NCBI GenBank assembly: GCA_024760905.1
Contig: CM045729.1
Location: forward strand, 62,615,080 to 62,679,079
From: Plotosus lineatus
Lineage: Eukaryota; Chordata; Actinopteri; Siluriformes; Plotosidae
Length of the DNA stretch: 64,000 bases
Reading direction: 5' to 3'
The position numbers and the translations under genes are program-made. The notes beneath the pieces were generated by a model, which did not search any database, had not been told where the DNA came from, and saw only the letters and a program-made list of their open reading frames with translations. Shown one piece after another: positions 1-11,740 of the stretch (position 1 is the stretch's first letter; every line of letters starts with the position of its first letter).

Positions 1-299
1 TCAAAACGGAAGTCATTGAAATGAGCTGTTTGGTGCATTCAACAAGGAAAGCAATAACTTGGGTTTTATTGGTTGAAACAAACATTTTATTTATAATTCT
101 GGATTCAGCTTTCAGGTTCCATTGTAGTATATACTATACATATTGATATCATTGAATGATATTTATTATTTATGCATTAGAAAAGTATTTCCTAGGAGCT
201 ATGTTGCCAGAGACAGTATGCCCCTGCTAGAGTTACTCAAGGCAAACAGGTCCAAGGTGAAGCTCCATACTAAGCACAGTTCAAAAGACTATATGAATA
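1..299. other. Unassigned AT-rich sequence
   Basis: I see no gene, repeat family or RNA here. It is AT-rich flank before the Rex3-like element. Confidence 0.5.
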
Positions 300-1293
300 A
301 AGACAAAAGGACACAGTTTCCTTTGCACAGCCCCCCTCGGCCAGACCAGGGTGAGGGGCTTGAAGTCGAGCGCCTGGTGGTTGGTCTTCCACCCATGCAG
401 CCCGGCCGGGCTCGGCCAGAAAAGGAGACATGAATCTGCCCCCACATTGACCTGCATGTGGGAGGGGTCACAGGGGTCAGATTTGAGTTGGGTGGCAGCT
501 GATGGCATGGGTTCTATCTGACCAATTCTTGGCTACTGACTTTGACTCTTGGGACATGGAATGTCACCTCTCTAGTGGGAAAGGAACCTGAGCTGGTGTG
601 TGATGTTGAGAGATACTGAGTAGATATAATCAAACTCACTTTGACTCACAGCTTGGGCACTGGAACCACCCATATCGAGAGGGACTGGACCTTATCCCAT
701 TCTGGAGTTGCTCATGGGGAGAGATGGCAAGCCAGTGTGGGCATCCTTGTTGCCCCCCTTCTTAGTGCCCATATGTTAGGGCTCTCCCCAGTTGATGAAA
801 GGGTAGCTTCCCAGTACCTGACAGGTCTGCAAAGCAGAGCTTATACCAGTCCATCGTGGTAAAGAGGACGCTGAACTACAAGGCAAAGCTCTCAATTTAC
901 CAGTAGATCTATGTTCCAACCCTCACCTATGGTACATGCTTTGGGTAGTGACCAAGAACAAGATCGGATACGCGCGGCCAAAATAAGCATCCTCTGCAGT
1001 GTGGCGGGGCTCCTCCGCGTTGAGAGTACCCAGTTGAAGTGGCTCAGGCATCCATTTAGACTGCCTCCCGAACCCTTCTTGGTGTGGTGTTTTGGGCATG
1101 TCCAAGCAGGAAGAGACCCGGGGGTCGACCTACAACATGCTGGAGAGATTGTCTCTCAACTGGTCTGGAAACACCTTGGTGTCCCCACTGGAGGAAGTGA
1201 GAACTGGAGGAAGTGGCTAGGGAGAGGGATGTCTGGACCTCACTGCTTAGGCTGCTGCCCTGTAACCTGACCCTGGATTTAGCAGAAGAAGAA

Positions 1294-1338
<45 letters not shown>
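300..1338 (+). mobile_element. Rex3-like (RTE clade) LINE copy with large internal deletion
   Basis: Two parts of a Rex3-type LINE are fused. About 300-820 reads as the start of the apurinic-type endonuclease region, with fragments such as GTWNVTSLVGKEPEL and THSLGTGT (stops and frameshifts between them). About 840-1280 reads as the C-terminal end, with SIYRSIYVPTLTYG, then pieces of the distal domain and finally WTSLLRLLP. The whole reverse transcriptase core between them is missing. The copy ends in a GAT-repeat tail, as expected for Rex3, whose 3' ends are short tandem repeats of this type. It cannot be functional. The left boundary is uncertain by about 30 bases. Confidence 0.75.
1293..1338 (+). 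repeat. (GAT)n tail of the Rex3-like copy
   Basis: About 15 perfect GAT units directly follow the LINE C-terminal coding remnant. The position suggests it is the 3' tail of the retrotransposon, grown into a microsatellite. Confidence 0.85.
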
Positions 1339-1371
1339 AGAAGAGTATTTTTTCAGCAAAATACTAGAAGA

Positions 1372-1440
1372 CACACCATCTTCCACTTGATCCGGGGTCA
1401 GGTTGCAGTGATAGCAGCCTAAGCAGAGAGGTCCAGACGT
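1372..1440 (-). mobile_element. Rex3-like 3' end fragment, inverted
   Basis: Read on the minus strand, this gives the same C-terminal end as the element just to the left (DVWTSLLRLL, then CNPDPG-like residues). Two Rex3 3' ends therefore face each other across about 35 bases. The fragment is only the last ~70 bp of the element. Confidence 0.65.
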
Positions 1441-1760
1441 CCCAAAAAAGACGACCAAAAATATTAGTTATACTTAAAAGAGCTATGAAATACAACCCTT
1501 TACAAATAATTGTAATAATGATGATGGATAGTAATTTTCAATTATGTTTGTTTACCTTGTTTTTCTGCAATGTTCAGAAAAGATCCAGAAAGTGATTTGT
1601 TTAAAACGATTATTTTAACAATGCACTGTTATGTTTCTTATTGTTCACTAGAGCTACCACTCTCTGTTATATCTTCTAGAATCTTATAAGGCTTAATTAT
1701 TTTACTTGTCCTTTTCATAGTTAAGAATTGACGAGTCATATGGTGATGAATAGTTATATA
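1441..1760. other. Unassigned AT-rich sequence
   Basis: No recognisable gene or repeat. The sequence is AT-rich with no ORF of note. Confidence 0.5.
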
Positions 1761-2916
1761 CAGTGGTACCTCACCTTACAAAAGTCTCACCAAACGAAAC
1801 ATTCAGGTTACGAAAAGCATTTTCCTAACATTTTTGTCTCAGGATACGAAACAAGTTACATTACGACAGGGCCATCTTAAAAATTCAAACGCGCGTTTCA
1901 AACATTCAAACAATGCATGAGCTGCTCTCCCATCAATGGCGTTCAAACCTCCCATTGGCTAACAACTGAGCTGTCGTTCATGTCACCTTCACTCAAGTGC
2001 CATCTTGGACAGGTCCACCTGATGCTATCTTGGACAGGGACGCCATCTTGACCTGACGCCATCTTGTACTTCCTCCTAGGAATGATGCATCTACCTCCCA
2101 TTGCCTATTATGGAGCTGAATCCACCATGATGCTTTTTCGTGTAAAGGACAGAGTTAGGGTTGATTTATGCTTTATTTCTTGACTCAGGCTTTTTTAACC
2201 TTCCATAAACATTTGTAAGACTATAACTCTGCTAAGGGGCAGTGGTGGTCTAGTGGTATAAGGTGCTGGATCGCTGATCCAAAGGTTGGGGGTTCGAGTC
2301 CCACTCTTCACAAGGTTGTCACTGCCCCCCCCCCCCCCCCCCAGTGCAGCTAACTGGGTTATCAAAGGCCGGCCATGTCTCCCACTGTCTATGGTGTGAG
2401 GCATGTAAAAGAACCATTGCTGACTTTCGACAAGAGTAGGCTGCAGAGCCGTCAGCGTGCTTCCGCCCTGCGATGGCCTGACGAGCTGTCCAGGGTGTAC
2501 TCTGCCCTTGCCCTGAGTTGGCTTGGATGGGCACCAGCCTCCCCACGACCCTAATTAGGATGAAGCGGTTACAGAAAATGAAATGAAATAACTCTGCTAA
2601 GAAGACATGGTCAACACATGCACACACACACACACACGCACATGCATGTGATTTCCGGTGTGAGTGAGAAGAAGAAATGGGCTCGAGTGATATCACAAAG
2701 GAATATGGCCAAACTCGTCTACCATCGGGACGATATTGAAGCAGAATGAGGTTTTATAAGGTATTCTTTTACAATTTTTAAAGGGTTTAGGGGTAGTACT
2801 GGGAGCCTTGGAACGAATCACGCGTTTTACATGTACAATGCGGTTCAACTTACGAAAAATGCAGGTTATGAAAAAAGCTCTGGAACTGATTAATTTCATA
2901 AGCTGAGGTACCACTG
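1761..2916 (+). mobile_element. Tigger (pogo)-derived DNA element, TA-flanked, carrying a SINE
   Basis: The ends are inverted: cagtggtacctcac at the left and gtgaggtaccactg-like (ctgaggtaccactg) at the right, each flanked by TATA, matching the TA target of Tc1/mariner/pogo elements. A short coding remnant at about 2650-2750 reads SDITKEYGQ and, after a frameshift, STIGTILKQNE. This resembles the helix-turn-helix DNA-binding part of Tigger transposases and the better preserved copy at 59125-59931. A (CA)n stretch at about 2620-2640 interrupts the remnant. Position 2237-2587 is a later SINE insertion. Without it the element would be about 790 bp, like the copy at 48015-48803. Confidence 0.8.
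2237..2587 (+). mobile_element. SINE A, L2-type tail, with 14-bp target duplication
   Basis: The head is tRNA-like, with an A-box-like tggtctagtggt and B-box ggttcgagtcc, the promoter elements of RNA polymerase III. A unique body follows (cagtgcagctaactgggtt and onward). The 3' tail has gatggcctgacgagctgtcc and a terminal gaaat/gaatg repeat, resembling 3' ends of fish L2-clade LINEs. Poly-C of 18 bases lies at 2325-2342. The 14-bp repeat ataactctgctaag (2223-2236 and 2588-2601) marks the insertion. It sits inside a Tigger-derived element whose other copies lack it. Confidence 0.9.
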
Positions 2917-4129
2917 TATAATTAATTTTCATTTGTGATTAAGGTTTGACGGTGTTCATAATAAATCAATAATGTGTGTGTGGCTCTCTGTGTGGTTTTA
3001 GATGAGTGGCACATTCAGGCTACCTGCAGTTGCAAAACTCTCTCTAGTTGCACTTCTCTACCTATCAGTGCTCTGCTCTGTCCTGCAGCAGAGTGCATAG
3101 CTCACACATTCACTGCTCCAGCACACTGCAAATCACCCAATAACTGTTTGCTTGCCATAATAAAAGTCAATCATCTGGATCCAGCATAAAAAAGAAAATG
3201 AGTTTTCACCATGAATTATTTCCCCAGCAAGATCCAGTGGAGGTGATGGCCTTCAGAGGTCAGGAACTCCACATTGCATTAAATAGAGCATCAGATTTAT
3301 GTGACAGTCATCAATCTCAAAAAATATACTTTTTATTCAAATTCAGAATAAATCCACTGTAAATTCAGAGTGAACCTATAGACAGATGAACAGCAAAGCT
3401 TAAAATTATTTTCGAATTGATAAAAGTTATTAAACTTTTTTTTTAATTCTTTAAAGCAAATCTCCCCTTAAAGCTGATACTCCTGCTATACTAAAATATT
3501 CCTTAAATAACTTTTCCACTCACACATTGTTGCTGTCGCATTAAGACAGCGGATAAATCTTCTAACAAGTGTCCTTCATTTCCTATGAGAGAATCAGTTG
3601 TAGATTTCACTAATAAATAGCAGAAAAAAATAAGAATAAGGATCAAGGAACTTAGGTGATGTTGTATGGGAATTTTTATTCTTTTATCACTTCTATCTCC
3701 GCCAAGGAGATTGTTTTCAGTGCCTGAATCTCAAAAATATAATTTTTATGAATCTCAAAAATAATTTTATGAAACTTCATGGAAGAATGTAGCATGGGTC
3801 AATGATGAATACATTAGATTTTAGAGTTGGACCAAAGTCAGAGGGTAAATCTCTATAAATGTAATTTCACATCCACTAATGTTGCAGAATAGAGCTTTTG
3901 AGCTTAACAATGACATATCTTAAAATCCAGTAGAGGGCAATATAGTTCAAAAGAGCATAAGCAGTAATGTCACTTTCCCAGTAGAACACACCCCCATCAT
4001 CAGACTGAGTGGCAAAGTATACTCTAAATAGCTGCAGTTAGCAGACATAACTGCAAAACTGGGTTTAAAATTAAAGCAAATTGTTTGTGATCCTCAAAAA
4101 ACCAGAAGTTCATGGAGAAGAGTCACATT
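2917..4129. other. Unassigned sequence
   Basis: No ORF, RNA or known repeat stands out. A small local duplication of the phrase gaatctcaaaaat occurs near 3725-3765. The region may be unique intergenic DNA. Confidence 0.45.
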
Positions 4130-4256
4130 GCATTGATTCAATCATTTATTTGCAAAACCACTTTATCTTTTATTAGGGTTGCATGGAAGCTGGAGCCTAT
4201 CTCAGCTGAGGCAAGGGTGGGGCACACCCAGAACAGGTCGCTCAGCCATCATAGGA

Positions 4257-4305
<49 letters not shown>

Positions 4306-4491
4306 CACAACCTTTCACACTCACACCCAGGGGAAATCTGGAAGCGTCAATTAGCCTAATGTGCATGTCCACGGACTGTTGAAGGTAACACGTATACCCA
4401 GAGGAAACTTACCCATGAGAAAACCTGTGACTCAAACTCGGGACCTTCTGGCTAAGAGGTGGACATGCTAATTACTACATCACCATGCTGC
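4130..4491 (-). mobile_element. SINE B with internal (CA)n expansion
   Basis: This is a minus-strand copy of a tRNA-headed fish SINE. On the minus strand the order is head with B box, cysteine-free non-coding body (the gtttgcatgttctcc type segment), and L2-like tail. The CA repeat at 4258-4303 lies where other copies have gtgtgagtgtgaatg. The 11-bp repeat agagtcacatt at 4119-4129 and 4492-4502 fits a target-site duplication. Confidence 0.75.
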
Positions 4492-5324
4492 AGAGTCACA
4501 TTTATTTATATTTTTACATATGTGTTTTCAGTGCAAAAGAATTACACAAAGCAAAGCCTGAAAAATACCAGTAGTAGTTGGATGCTGCTTGTGTAAAAAC
4601 GCAGAAAATTAAAATAAAATGGTTATATTGCATTCCATTTCGCAGTGATATTCTCACTGTGGCATGCTTTTTGTTCAGTTGCAGCCAGGTGCAGAATACA
4701 GTAATATGAAGAATGTCTAATATTATAGTCCGCTGTGATACACTGAGCTAGGTCATTAATTTAATTCTGTTTTAGAGGCTTTCCATCAGTTTTCTCTATT
4801 AAGCAGCAGTGTATTTAGCTACATTACTGTTAACATATGGTATTAGCCTTTTTCATTTTGCATGGCTTTCAAAAAGCAGTAGTTAACTGTTTGCAAATGT
4901 TTGTTCTTCCATCATCCACTTCACAGTCATTTGCTAAATGATGGAATAAAAAAAGAAGCAGAAGCTTTTATAAACCAGAGAACATATTGAAATTAAATGC
5001 CAGATGTTTGGCATAAAAAAACAAAAAAACAAAACCAACAAACAAAAAAACAATGTGTGCCTCCAATGCCATTCAAGTATAACAAAAAATTTCTCTCAAC
5101 TCTCATACAAGCATGAAGATTCCTCCGAAACAAACAACACCAATTTAACCGAGAATTATACATAAAATTAAAGATTATAAATATTTTAATTTTTTGCAGT
5201 ATACCTTGAAAACTATTAAATGACTGTAATTTGACAAAAGAAGCTAACAAATGCTCATAATGACTTCAGCTTGGCTCTTGTACAAACATAGGTTTAGCAG
5301 GTTTATGAAGTGCTGAACTTTACA
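4492..5324. other. Unassigned AT-rich sequence
   Basis: No recognisable gene or repeat. The open reading frame at 4993-5250 on the minus strand has no codon bias or recognisable motif and is treated as chance. Confidence 0.45.
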
Positions 5325-5586
5325 CCCTGGACAGGTCACTAAGCCATCGCAGGGCCAACAGTCACACAACTATTTACAGTCACACTCAGGGGAAACACAG
5401 AACAGCCTATTAGCGGACTGTGCATGTTTTTTTGCACTGTGAGAGGAAACCGGAGTACCCAGAGGAAACCCATACAAACATGGGGAGAACATGCAAACTC
5501 CAAACAGAAACACTTGAGCTGGGATTCATACTCAGTCCTGCTTGCTGTGAGGCGGACACACTAACCACTACGCCACCAGGCTGCCT
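5325..5586 (-). mobile_element. SINE B, tail-truncated
   Basis: The minus strand has the tRNA-like head (tggcgtagtggttagtgtgt), the bases for gagtttgcatgttctccc, and the start of the L2-like tail. The terminal part of the tail is missing. Confidence 0.75.
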
Positions 5587-5731
5587 CTTCGAATAAATAA
5601 TGTTCAGTAATTGTGACCTCATTATTGACCAAAGTAATAATAATTATAATTTTTGTTATAATCCTGCAGCCAAAATATCCAGCTATGTACAATGCGTGCA
5701 GTAGCAGATTTGCATACATAGAAGAGTTGAC

Positions 5732-5762
5732 TAATAATAATAACAATAATAATAATAATAAC

Positions 5763-5814
<52 letters not shown>
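5732..5814 (+). repeat. (AAT)n microsatellite
   Basis: About 27 AAT units with a few AAC interruptions near the left end. An ORF of polyasparagine across it is a repeat artefact. Confidence 0.95.
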
Positions 5815-6021
5815 GTTAAGAATACCTCACAGAGGTGATCTTAATGATTCGGAGTATTGGTTGTCTCTGGGAGGACACACAGTCATGCTCTAGCCAAAAG
5901 AATGTCTTTGACCTGGCGGCTGAACATCCTTGGTGGAGGTCTGCACTCTCTGAGTACTCTTTTAATAAGAGTGAGGAGCTGAAGGATATTTCCAGTGTGT
6001 TCTTTTGGGAATTATCATAAT

Positions 6022-6352
6022 CATAATTAGGGTTGCAGAGAGGCTGGTGCCCACCTCAGACGACTCTGAGTGAGGGCGAGGTACACCCTGGACAGCTCGC
6101 CAGGCCATCGCAGGGCCAACACTAACACAACCATTCATACCCACATTCACACCTATGGGCGATTTGGAACAGCCAATTAACCTACTGTGCATGTTTTGGA
6201 TTGTGGTAGAAAACCGGAGTACCCGGAGGAAACCCACACAAGCACAGGGAGAACATGCAAACTCCACACAAGAATGCCCAAGCTGGGAATCAAACCCAGG
6301 ACCTTCTTGCTGTGAGGCAAATGTACTGACCACTACACCACTGTGCCGTCTA
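6022..6352 (-). mobile_element. SINE B, nearly complete
   Basis: A good copy of the family. On the minus strand it has gacggcacagtggtgtagtg at the head, a B-box region gtcctgggtttgattcccag, the gagtttgcatgttctccctg body, and the L2-like tail ending at ccctaatta. The adjacent 5815-6021 is unassigned. Confidence 0.85.
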
Positions 6353-7169
6353 AAACAATAAACAGATGCGATTTAATTGAAATTTAATTGCACAAAAAAA
6401 TTTCAGCAGTAGTATTAAAACATTGCATTCTCTTTTACCCTTGAAGTGCTCGGTGGATCTGCAGGTAACGCCTGTGGTTATATTTTTAGGAGTTCAGTAC
6501 AGAGCTCAGTTGTCCTTTATCATATGCTCTCCCAGTGTCCTGATGGGGCTTAACCAGGGTCTCAGGTTTCTTTTTTCTTCCCAAACACATGCTGCTAGGC
6601 AGATTGCTATTTGCTATAACTGTAAATTAGCATTTTATTGTGTGTATGGACTTGTGGTGGTACCCATCGGGAAGTCTCTCTTTGTCTGTGATACTGACAG
6701 GCTTCAAATCCATAGCTACCATCACTAGAATAAAGAATTTGCCTTAAATAAAATACAACACATACAATACGTCTAAGACAAAGCCACCCCAATGCTTACA
6801 ACCAGCAGTATTTAAGTTGAACGCATTTGAAACCAGCCTTTTTTTGTTTTGAAAAGATAAACAGTTCAAGCAGAATAGGGCTGAAAATGAAAGCTCATCA
6901 CAAAGCCTTAACTCTGTTTCCCTAAACCTGTTCAGGTCTGCAGGAGATTTGAAGAATCACAGCTCATGAGTGCTGTTGCAAGGGGGAAGGAGATGAATTA
7001 GTACCATATCCATCAACTATAAATAGAACCTGGATCACAGTTACTGAGGAACTTGCTAGTACTGTAATTATCAAATGCATACACAGACACCACTGAATTT
7101 ACAACAAATAATAATGATATTATCTGAGTGGGTTGTTCCTAAAGCCAAACCACATTAGTTTAATGTACT

Positions 7170-7171
<2 letters not shown>
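6353..7171. other. Unassigned sequence
   Basis: No repeat family or gene is recognisable. Several short ORFs on both strands lack motifs and overlap in antisense. Confidence 0.45.

Positions 7172-7256
<85 letters not shown>
7172..7256 (+). repeat. (CA)n microsatellite
   Basis: About 42 CA units without interruption. Confidence 0.97.
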
Positions 7257-7258
<2 letters not shown>

Positions 7259-7358
7259 TAGAGGCTCATCATGGTAACACACAAACCATAACAGCTCCCA
7301 CGTGCCTGTGAGGGGCCAAAATGGAAGTGACAGACAAACCTGTGGCTTTCATTTACAG

Positions 7359-7491
<133 letters not shown>

Positions 7492-7836
7492 TGCCTTTAC
7501 TGTATGTGACAGCAGGCATTAGGTCTTCTGCCTCTTGTTGTTTTAATATTTTATCTCCTCCTTTCTACGTGGCATATCGGCAGACTCTTCCTGAGATAAA
7601 AGTGAATCAGCTGAATCTACAGGAGCCGTCTTATCTGTGCACAATAATAAAAACAGCCTGTTTATCTGTAGAATATTCCCAGCTGAGTAATCTGGAAGTG
7701 GGAGACTTAACAGTGCACTTAAAGCATAAACTGAGGTCTCTTTTGGAAATAACACTCTTTCTCTGAGGCACATGGTAATTTTAGGTACAGAAGCCGACGT
7801 CATTTTCTCCCTGAGGTCTTTATCAGAGGAAAACAG

Positions 7837-8519
<683 letters not shown>

Positions 8520-8700
8520 GGCTATGGTGGCATAGTGGTCATCTCTTTTACCTCACAGCAAGATGGTACAGAGTTCGAGTTCAGTGCCTGTTTTTATGTA
8601 TTTATTTATTTTGAGTTTGAATACACTCCCTGTGCATGTGTGAGTCCGGACATTAAAATAATTGGGTAAACTCTGTTGCCCCTAGGTGTGGGTGTAAATA
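8520..8700 (+). mobile_element. SINE B fragment, decayed
   Basis: The tRNA-like head (tggcatagtggtcatctctt, then cctcacagcaagatgg and gttcgagttc) and part of the body up to cccctaggtgtgggtgt are present. The L2-like tail is missing. Confidence 0.65.
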
Positions 8701-8714
8701 TATATGTATAGATA

Positions 8715-8814
<100 letters not shown>

Positions 8815-8824
8815 GATTTATTTA

Positions 8825-9981
8825 CAAACCGCATTCCAAAAAAAATTGGGACATTATACGAATTGTGAATAAATACTGAATGCAATGATGTGGAAGTGCC
8901 AGATTTCAATACTGTATTTTATTTTGAATAGAGCATAGATGACAGGGTCAAAAGTTTAAAGTGGGAAAATGTTTCATTTTAGGGGAAAAATATGTTGATT
9001 TTAAATTTCATGGTGTTAACAAGTCTCAAAAAAAGTTGGGACAAGGCCATTTTTACCACTGTCACACATCCCCTCTTCTGCTTATGACAGTCTGCAAACA
9101 TCTGGGGACCGAGGAGACAAGTTTCTCAAGTTTAGAAATAGGAATCCTGATTCATCTGATCACAGAACAGTTTTCCACTTTGCCATACTCCATTTTTAAT
9201 GACCCCTGGCCCAGAGAAAACACCTGCGCTTCTGGGTCCTGTTTAGAAATGGCTTCTTCTTTGTACTGTAGAGTTTCAGCTGGCAACGGCGGATGGCACG
9301 GTGGATTGTGTTCACTGACAATGGTTTCTGTAAGTATTGCTGAGCCCATTCTGTGATTCCCTTACAGTAGCATTCCTGTTTGTGCTGCAGTGCCGTTTAA
9401 GGGCCCGAAGATCACGGGCATCCAGTATGGTATTTCGGCCGTGACCCTTACACACAGAAATTGGTCGAGATTATCTGAATCTTTGGATGATGTTATGCAC
9501 TGTAGATGATGATAACTTCAAACTCTTTGCAATTTTTCACTGGGAAATACCTTTCTGATATTGCTGCACTATCTTTCAGTGCAACATTGGTTTTGGCGCA
9601 ACATTGAGAAATTGGTGATCTTCTACCCATCTTGGCTTCTGAGAGACACTGCCACTCTGAGAAGCTCTTTTTATACTCAGTCATGTTGCCGATAGACCTC
9701 ATTAGTGTTAATTGGTCTTCTAGCTGTTCGTTATAAGTGCAATTGACTTTTCCAGTCTCTTATTGCATTCTGACCCAATTTTTTTGAGATTTGTTCATAC
9801 TGTGAAATTTAAAATCAACATATTTTCTCCTGAAAATGATACATTTTTCTGTTTAAACTTTTGACACTGTCATCTATGTTCTATTCAAAATAAAATATTG
9901 AAATTTGGCACTTCCACATCATTGCATTCAGTTTTTATTCACAATTTGTATAGTGCCCCCACTTTTTTGGAATCCAGTTTG
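8825..9981 (-). mobile_element. Tc1-like transposon with long inverted repeats, inactive
   Basis: The left end (caaaccgcattccaaaa) and right end (ttttttggaatccagtttg) are inverse copies. The similarity continues inward for about 200 bp on each side, as in Tc1 elements of the inverted/direct-repeat type. Both ends abut TA, within a shared tttattta-like flank. On the minus strand, about 9710 to 9100, decayed transposase pieces are readable: IHRAIRRCQLKLYSTKKKP and AKWKTVL, a stop in place of W, then SDES. The last contains the first catalytic aspartate of the family. Stops and frameshifts show it is dead. Confidence 0.75.
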
Positions 9982-9983
9982 TA

Positions 9984-9986
9984 TTT

Positions 9987-10020
<34 letters not shown>

Positions 10021-10110
10021 TGGTGAGCTGTTCAGGGTGTAACCCAACTTCACCCTGAGTCAGGTGGGATAGGCTCCCTCCTCCCAGCAACCCCAATAAA
10101 GGATAAAATG
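9984..10110 (+). mobile_element. L2-type SINE tail fragment led by (TG)n
   Basis: (TG)n at about 9990-10019 runs straight into ctggtgagctgttcagggtg and the rest of an L2-like tail. SINE B has a TG-rich motif just upstream of this tail, so this is probably a SINE B remnant with an expanded TG tract. Confidence 0.65.
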
Positions 10111-10935
10111 CTTTTGGAAGCAAAATGGAATGTAATAACTAACCTATTATATAGCCTAATATTATAAGCTCAATAACGTTTGTTGCCATGAGAGTTTAAA
10201 ATACAAACTTAAATTAAACAAAAGTTTTAATTTTTACCCTGCTACAATTTTACCAGCCAGACTACACATCAAAGAGTAAAATTATATAAACTCTGGTGAC
10301 TTGTCTCTGTTGAAGAAATTAAGCATTTTAAACATTTAGCTTGGAGTTTTAATCGCTTTTGTTTGTTGCCTTACTTTTTATGACACCACTGTTTTGAGGA
10401 TATGCGTATCTCCTTCCATTTATGCAGTGGGCGTCGGTTGGATAGGCAGTCCTTCAGTGGCGCTTATTGTACATTAACATATACTGTACTCTGCTAAAAA
10501 ATGCGACAAGTGTGCTGTGTGCGATCAGATCCCACTGCTTATTTGGGATACATTTGACCCCCTCAACTCAATATGATGATGAAATTATTAATCTTCTGTA
10601 AGTTATATCAATAAAAATAAACATAATGGACGGTATCATTCAAAGGAACTGTATCATGTTAAAATGACTGCCCAAAGAGTGACACATGTTGTGTTTTTGT
10701 TGAAGTTACCATGGCAACATGAGTCCAGTTAGTGCACTCAGTTGCGGAATAGCAATTTTCCTGAGCATATTTAATTGGTTTAAAAAAAACACATTGAATA
10801 TCTGTGTGCATTTGACCATTTTATTTTCATATCTTTAAAGCAGCCTTCACACTATAATGGATTGGTCCAGTGTGTGGACAAATTTTGACACTTGCTGAAG
10901 TTTGTTTCAATTTTGTAATTAATTTTAATAAGTTC
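10111..10935. other. Unassigned sequence
   Basis: No gene or repeat recognised; moderately AT-rich. Confidence 0.45.
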
Positions 10936-11273
10936 GGGGGCAGTGGTGGGCCGTGGCATGGCGCTGCATTACTGATCCCAAGGTTGAGGGTTCAACAGGC
11001 TGTCACTGCTGTCCCTCCAGTGCAGCTAATTGGGTTATCAAAGGCCGATCTGGTCTCTCACTGTCTGTGGTGAGATTCATTTAAAAGAACCATTGCTGAC
11101 TTTCGTCAAGAGTAGCTGCATAGCCATCAGTGTGTTTCTGCCATGTGATGGCCTGGCGAGCTCTACAGGATGTACTCTGCCCTTGTGCAGAGTTCGCTGA
11201 GCTGGGCACCAGCCTCCCCGTTCCCCTAATTTGAATGAAGCAGGTCAGAAAATGAATGAATGAATGACTGAAT
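10936..11273 (+). mobile_element. SINE A, L2-type tail
   Basis: A diverged copy. The head is ggggcagtggtgggccgtgg with a damaged B box (ggttcaaca). The body and tail are recognisable, ending in (gaat)n. A possible short target duplication, (t/g)aagttc, is seen at both edges (10929-10935 and 11274-11280). Confidence 0.8.
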
Positions 11274-11491
11274 GAAGTTCCTGTACATTGGTGTTCATAT
11301 AATTTTTCAGAAAATGTTATAAATGCATAACTATTTAAATTGTTATACATTTTCGATGTATACCAGTGAGTAGCCTGTGCACAGTGAGAAAGTTCCTGTC
11401 CTGCATACAGAGCATGTTCTTCATCTGAAGTAAGATTCATCTACAGTACTTATCATCCATTATCATTCTCCTGAACTTCACTTCTTTCTTA

Positions 11492-11740
11492 ATGTCTCTG
11501 GGCTTCCCTGCTGGAACAATTGAGGATGTGGAGGCAGTTCAGACATTAGATGGACTGAGAGTGACGTTTCTGTCGGAGGCTGGTGAAACGTTGGGACTGG
11601 GAGACCTGGATCTTGAGGCTTCTTGGGGTGCATCTGCTGCTACAGGTGAAGGTGTGGATGGTGAAGATGCAGCCTTGTATGTTTGCCTGAGGGATGGCTA
11701 CTTTTTCTGGGCATCTGTTCCAACTCAGACATTTTGGGCA
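11492..11740. other. Coding-like GC-rich island, not identified
   Basis: This short stretch is richer in GC than its surroundings. It is open on both strands over part of its length. On the plus strand a 125-codon frame opens at 11492 and reads an acidic, Gly/Leu-rich peptide. On the minus strand, a frame of about 55 codons (11710 to 11545) is Ser/Pro/Ala-rich, with SPSTPSPVAADAPQEASRS and SRSPSPNVSPASD. The low-complexity minus frame looks like an exon of a disordered protein. It ends in a stop, and I can name no protein. It may be a lone exon, a pseudogene or chance. Confidence 0.2.

Noticed and set aside
2237..2310. tRNA gene
   Set aside because: A and B boxes are present, but the segment cannot fold into a normal cloverleaf and is the head of a SINE repeated about a dozen times in the window.
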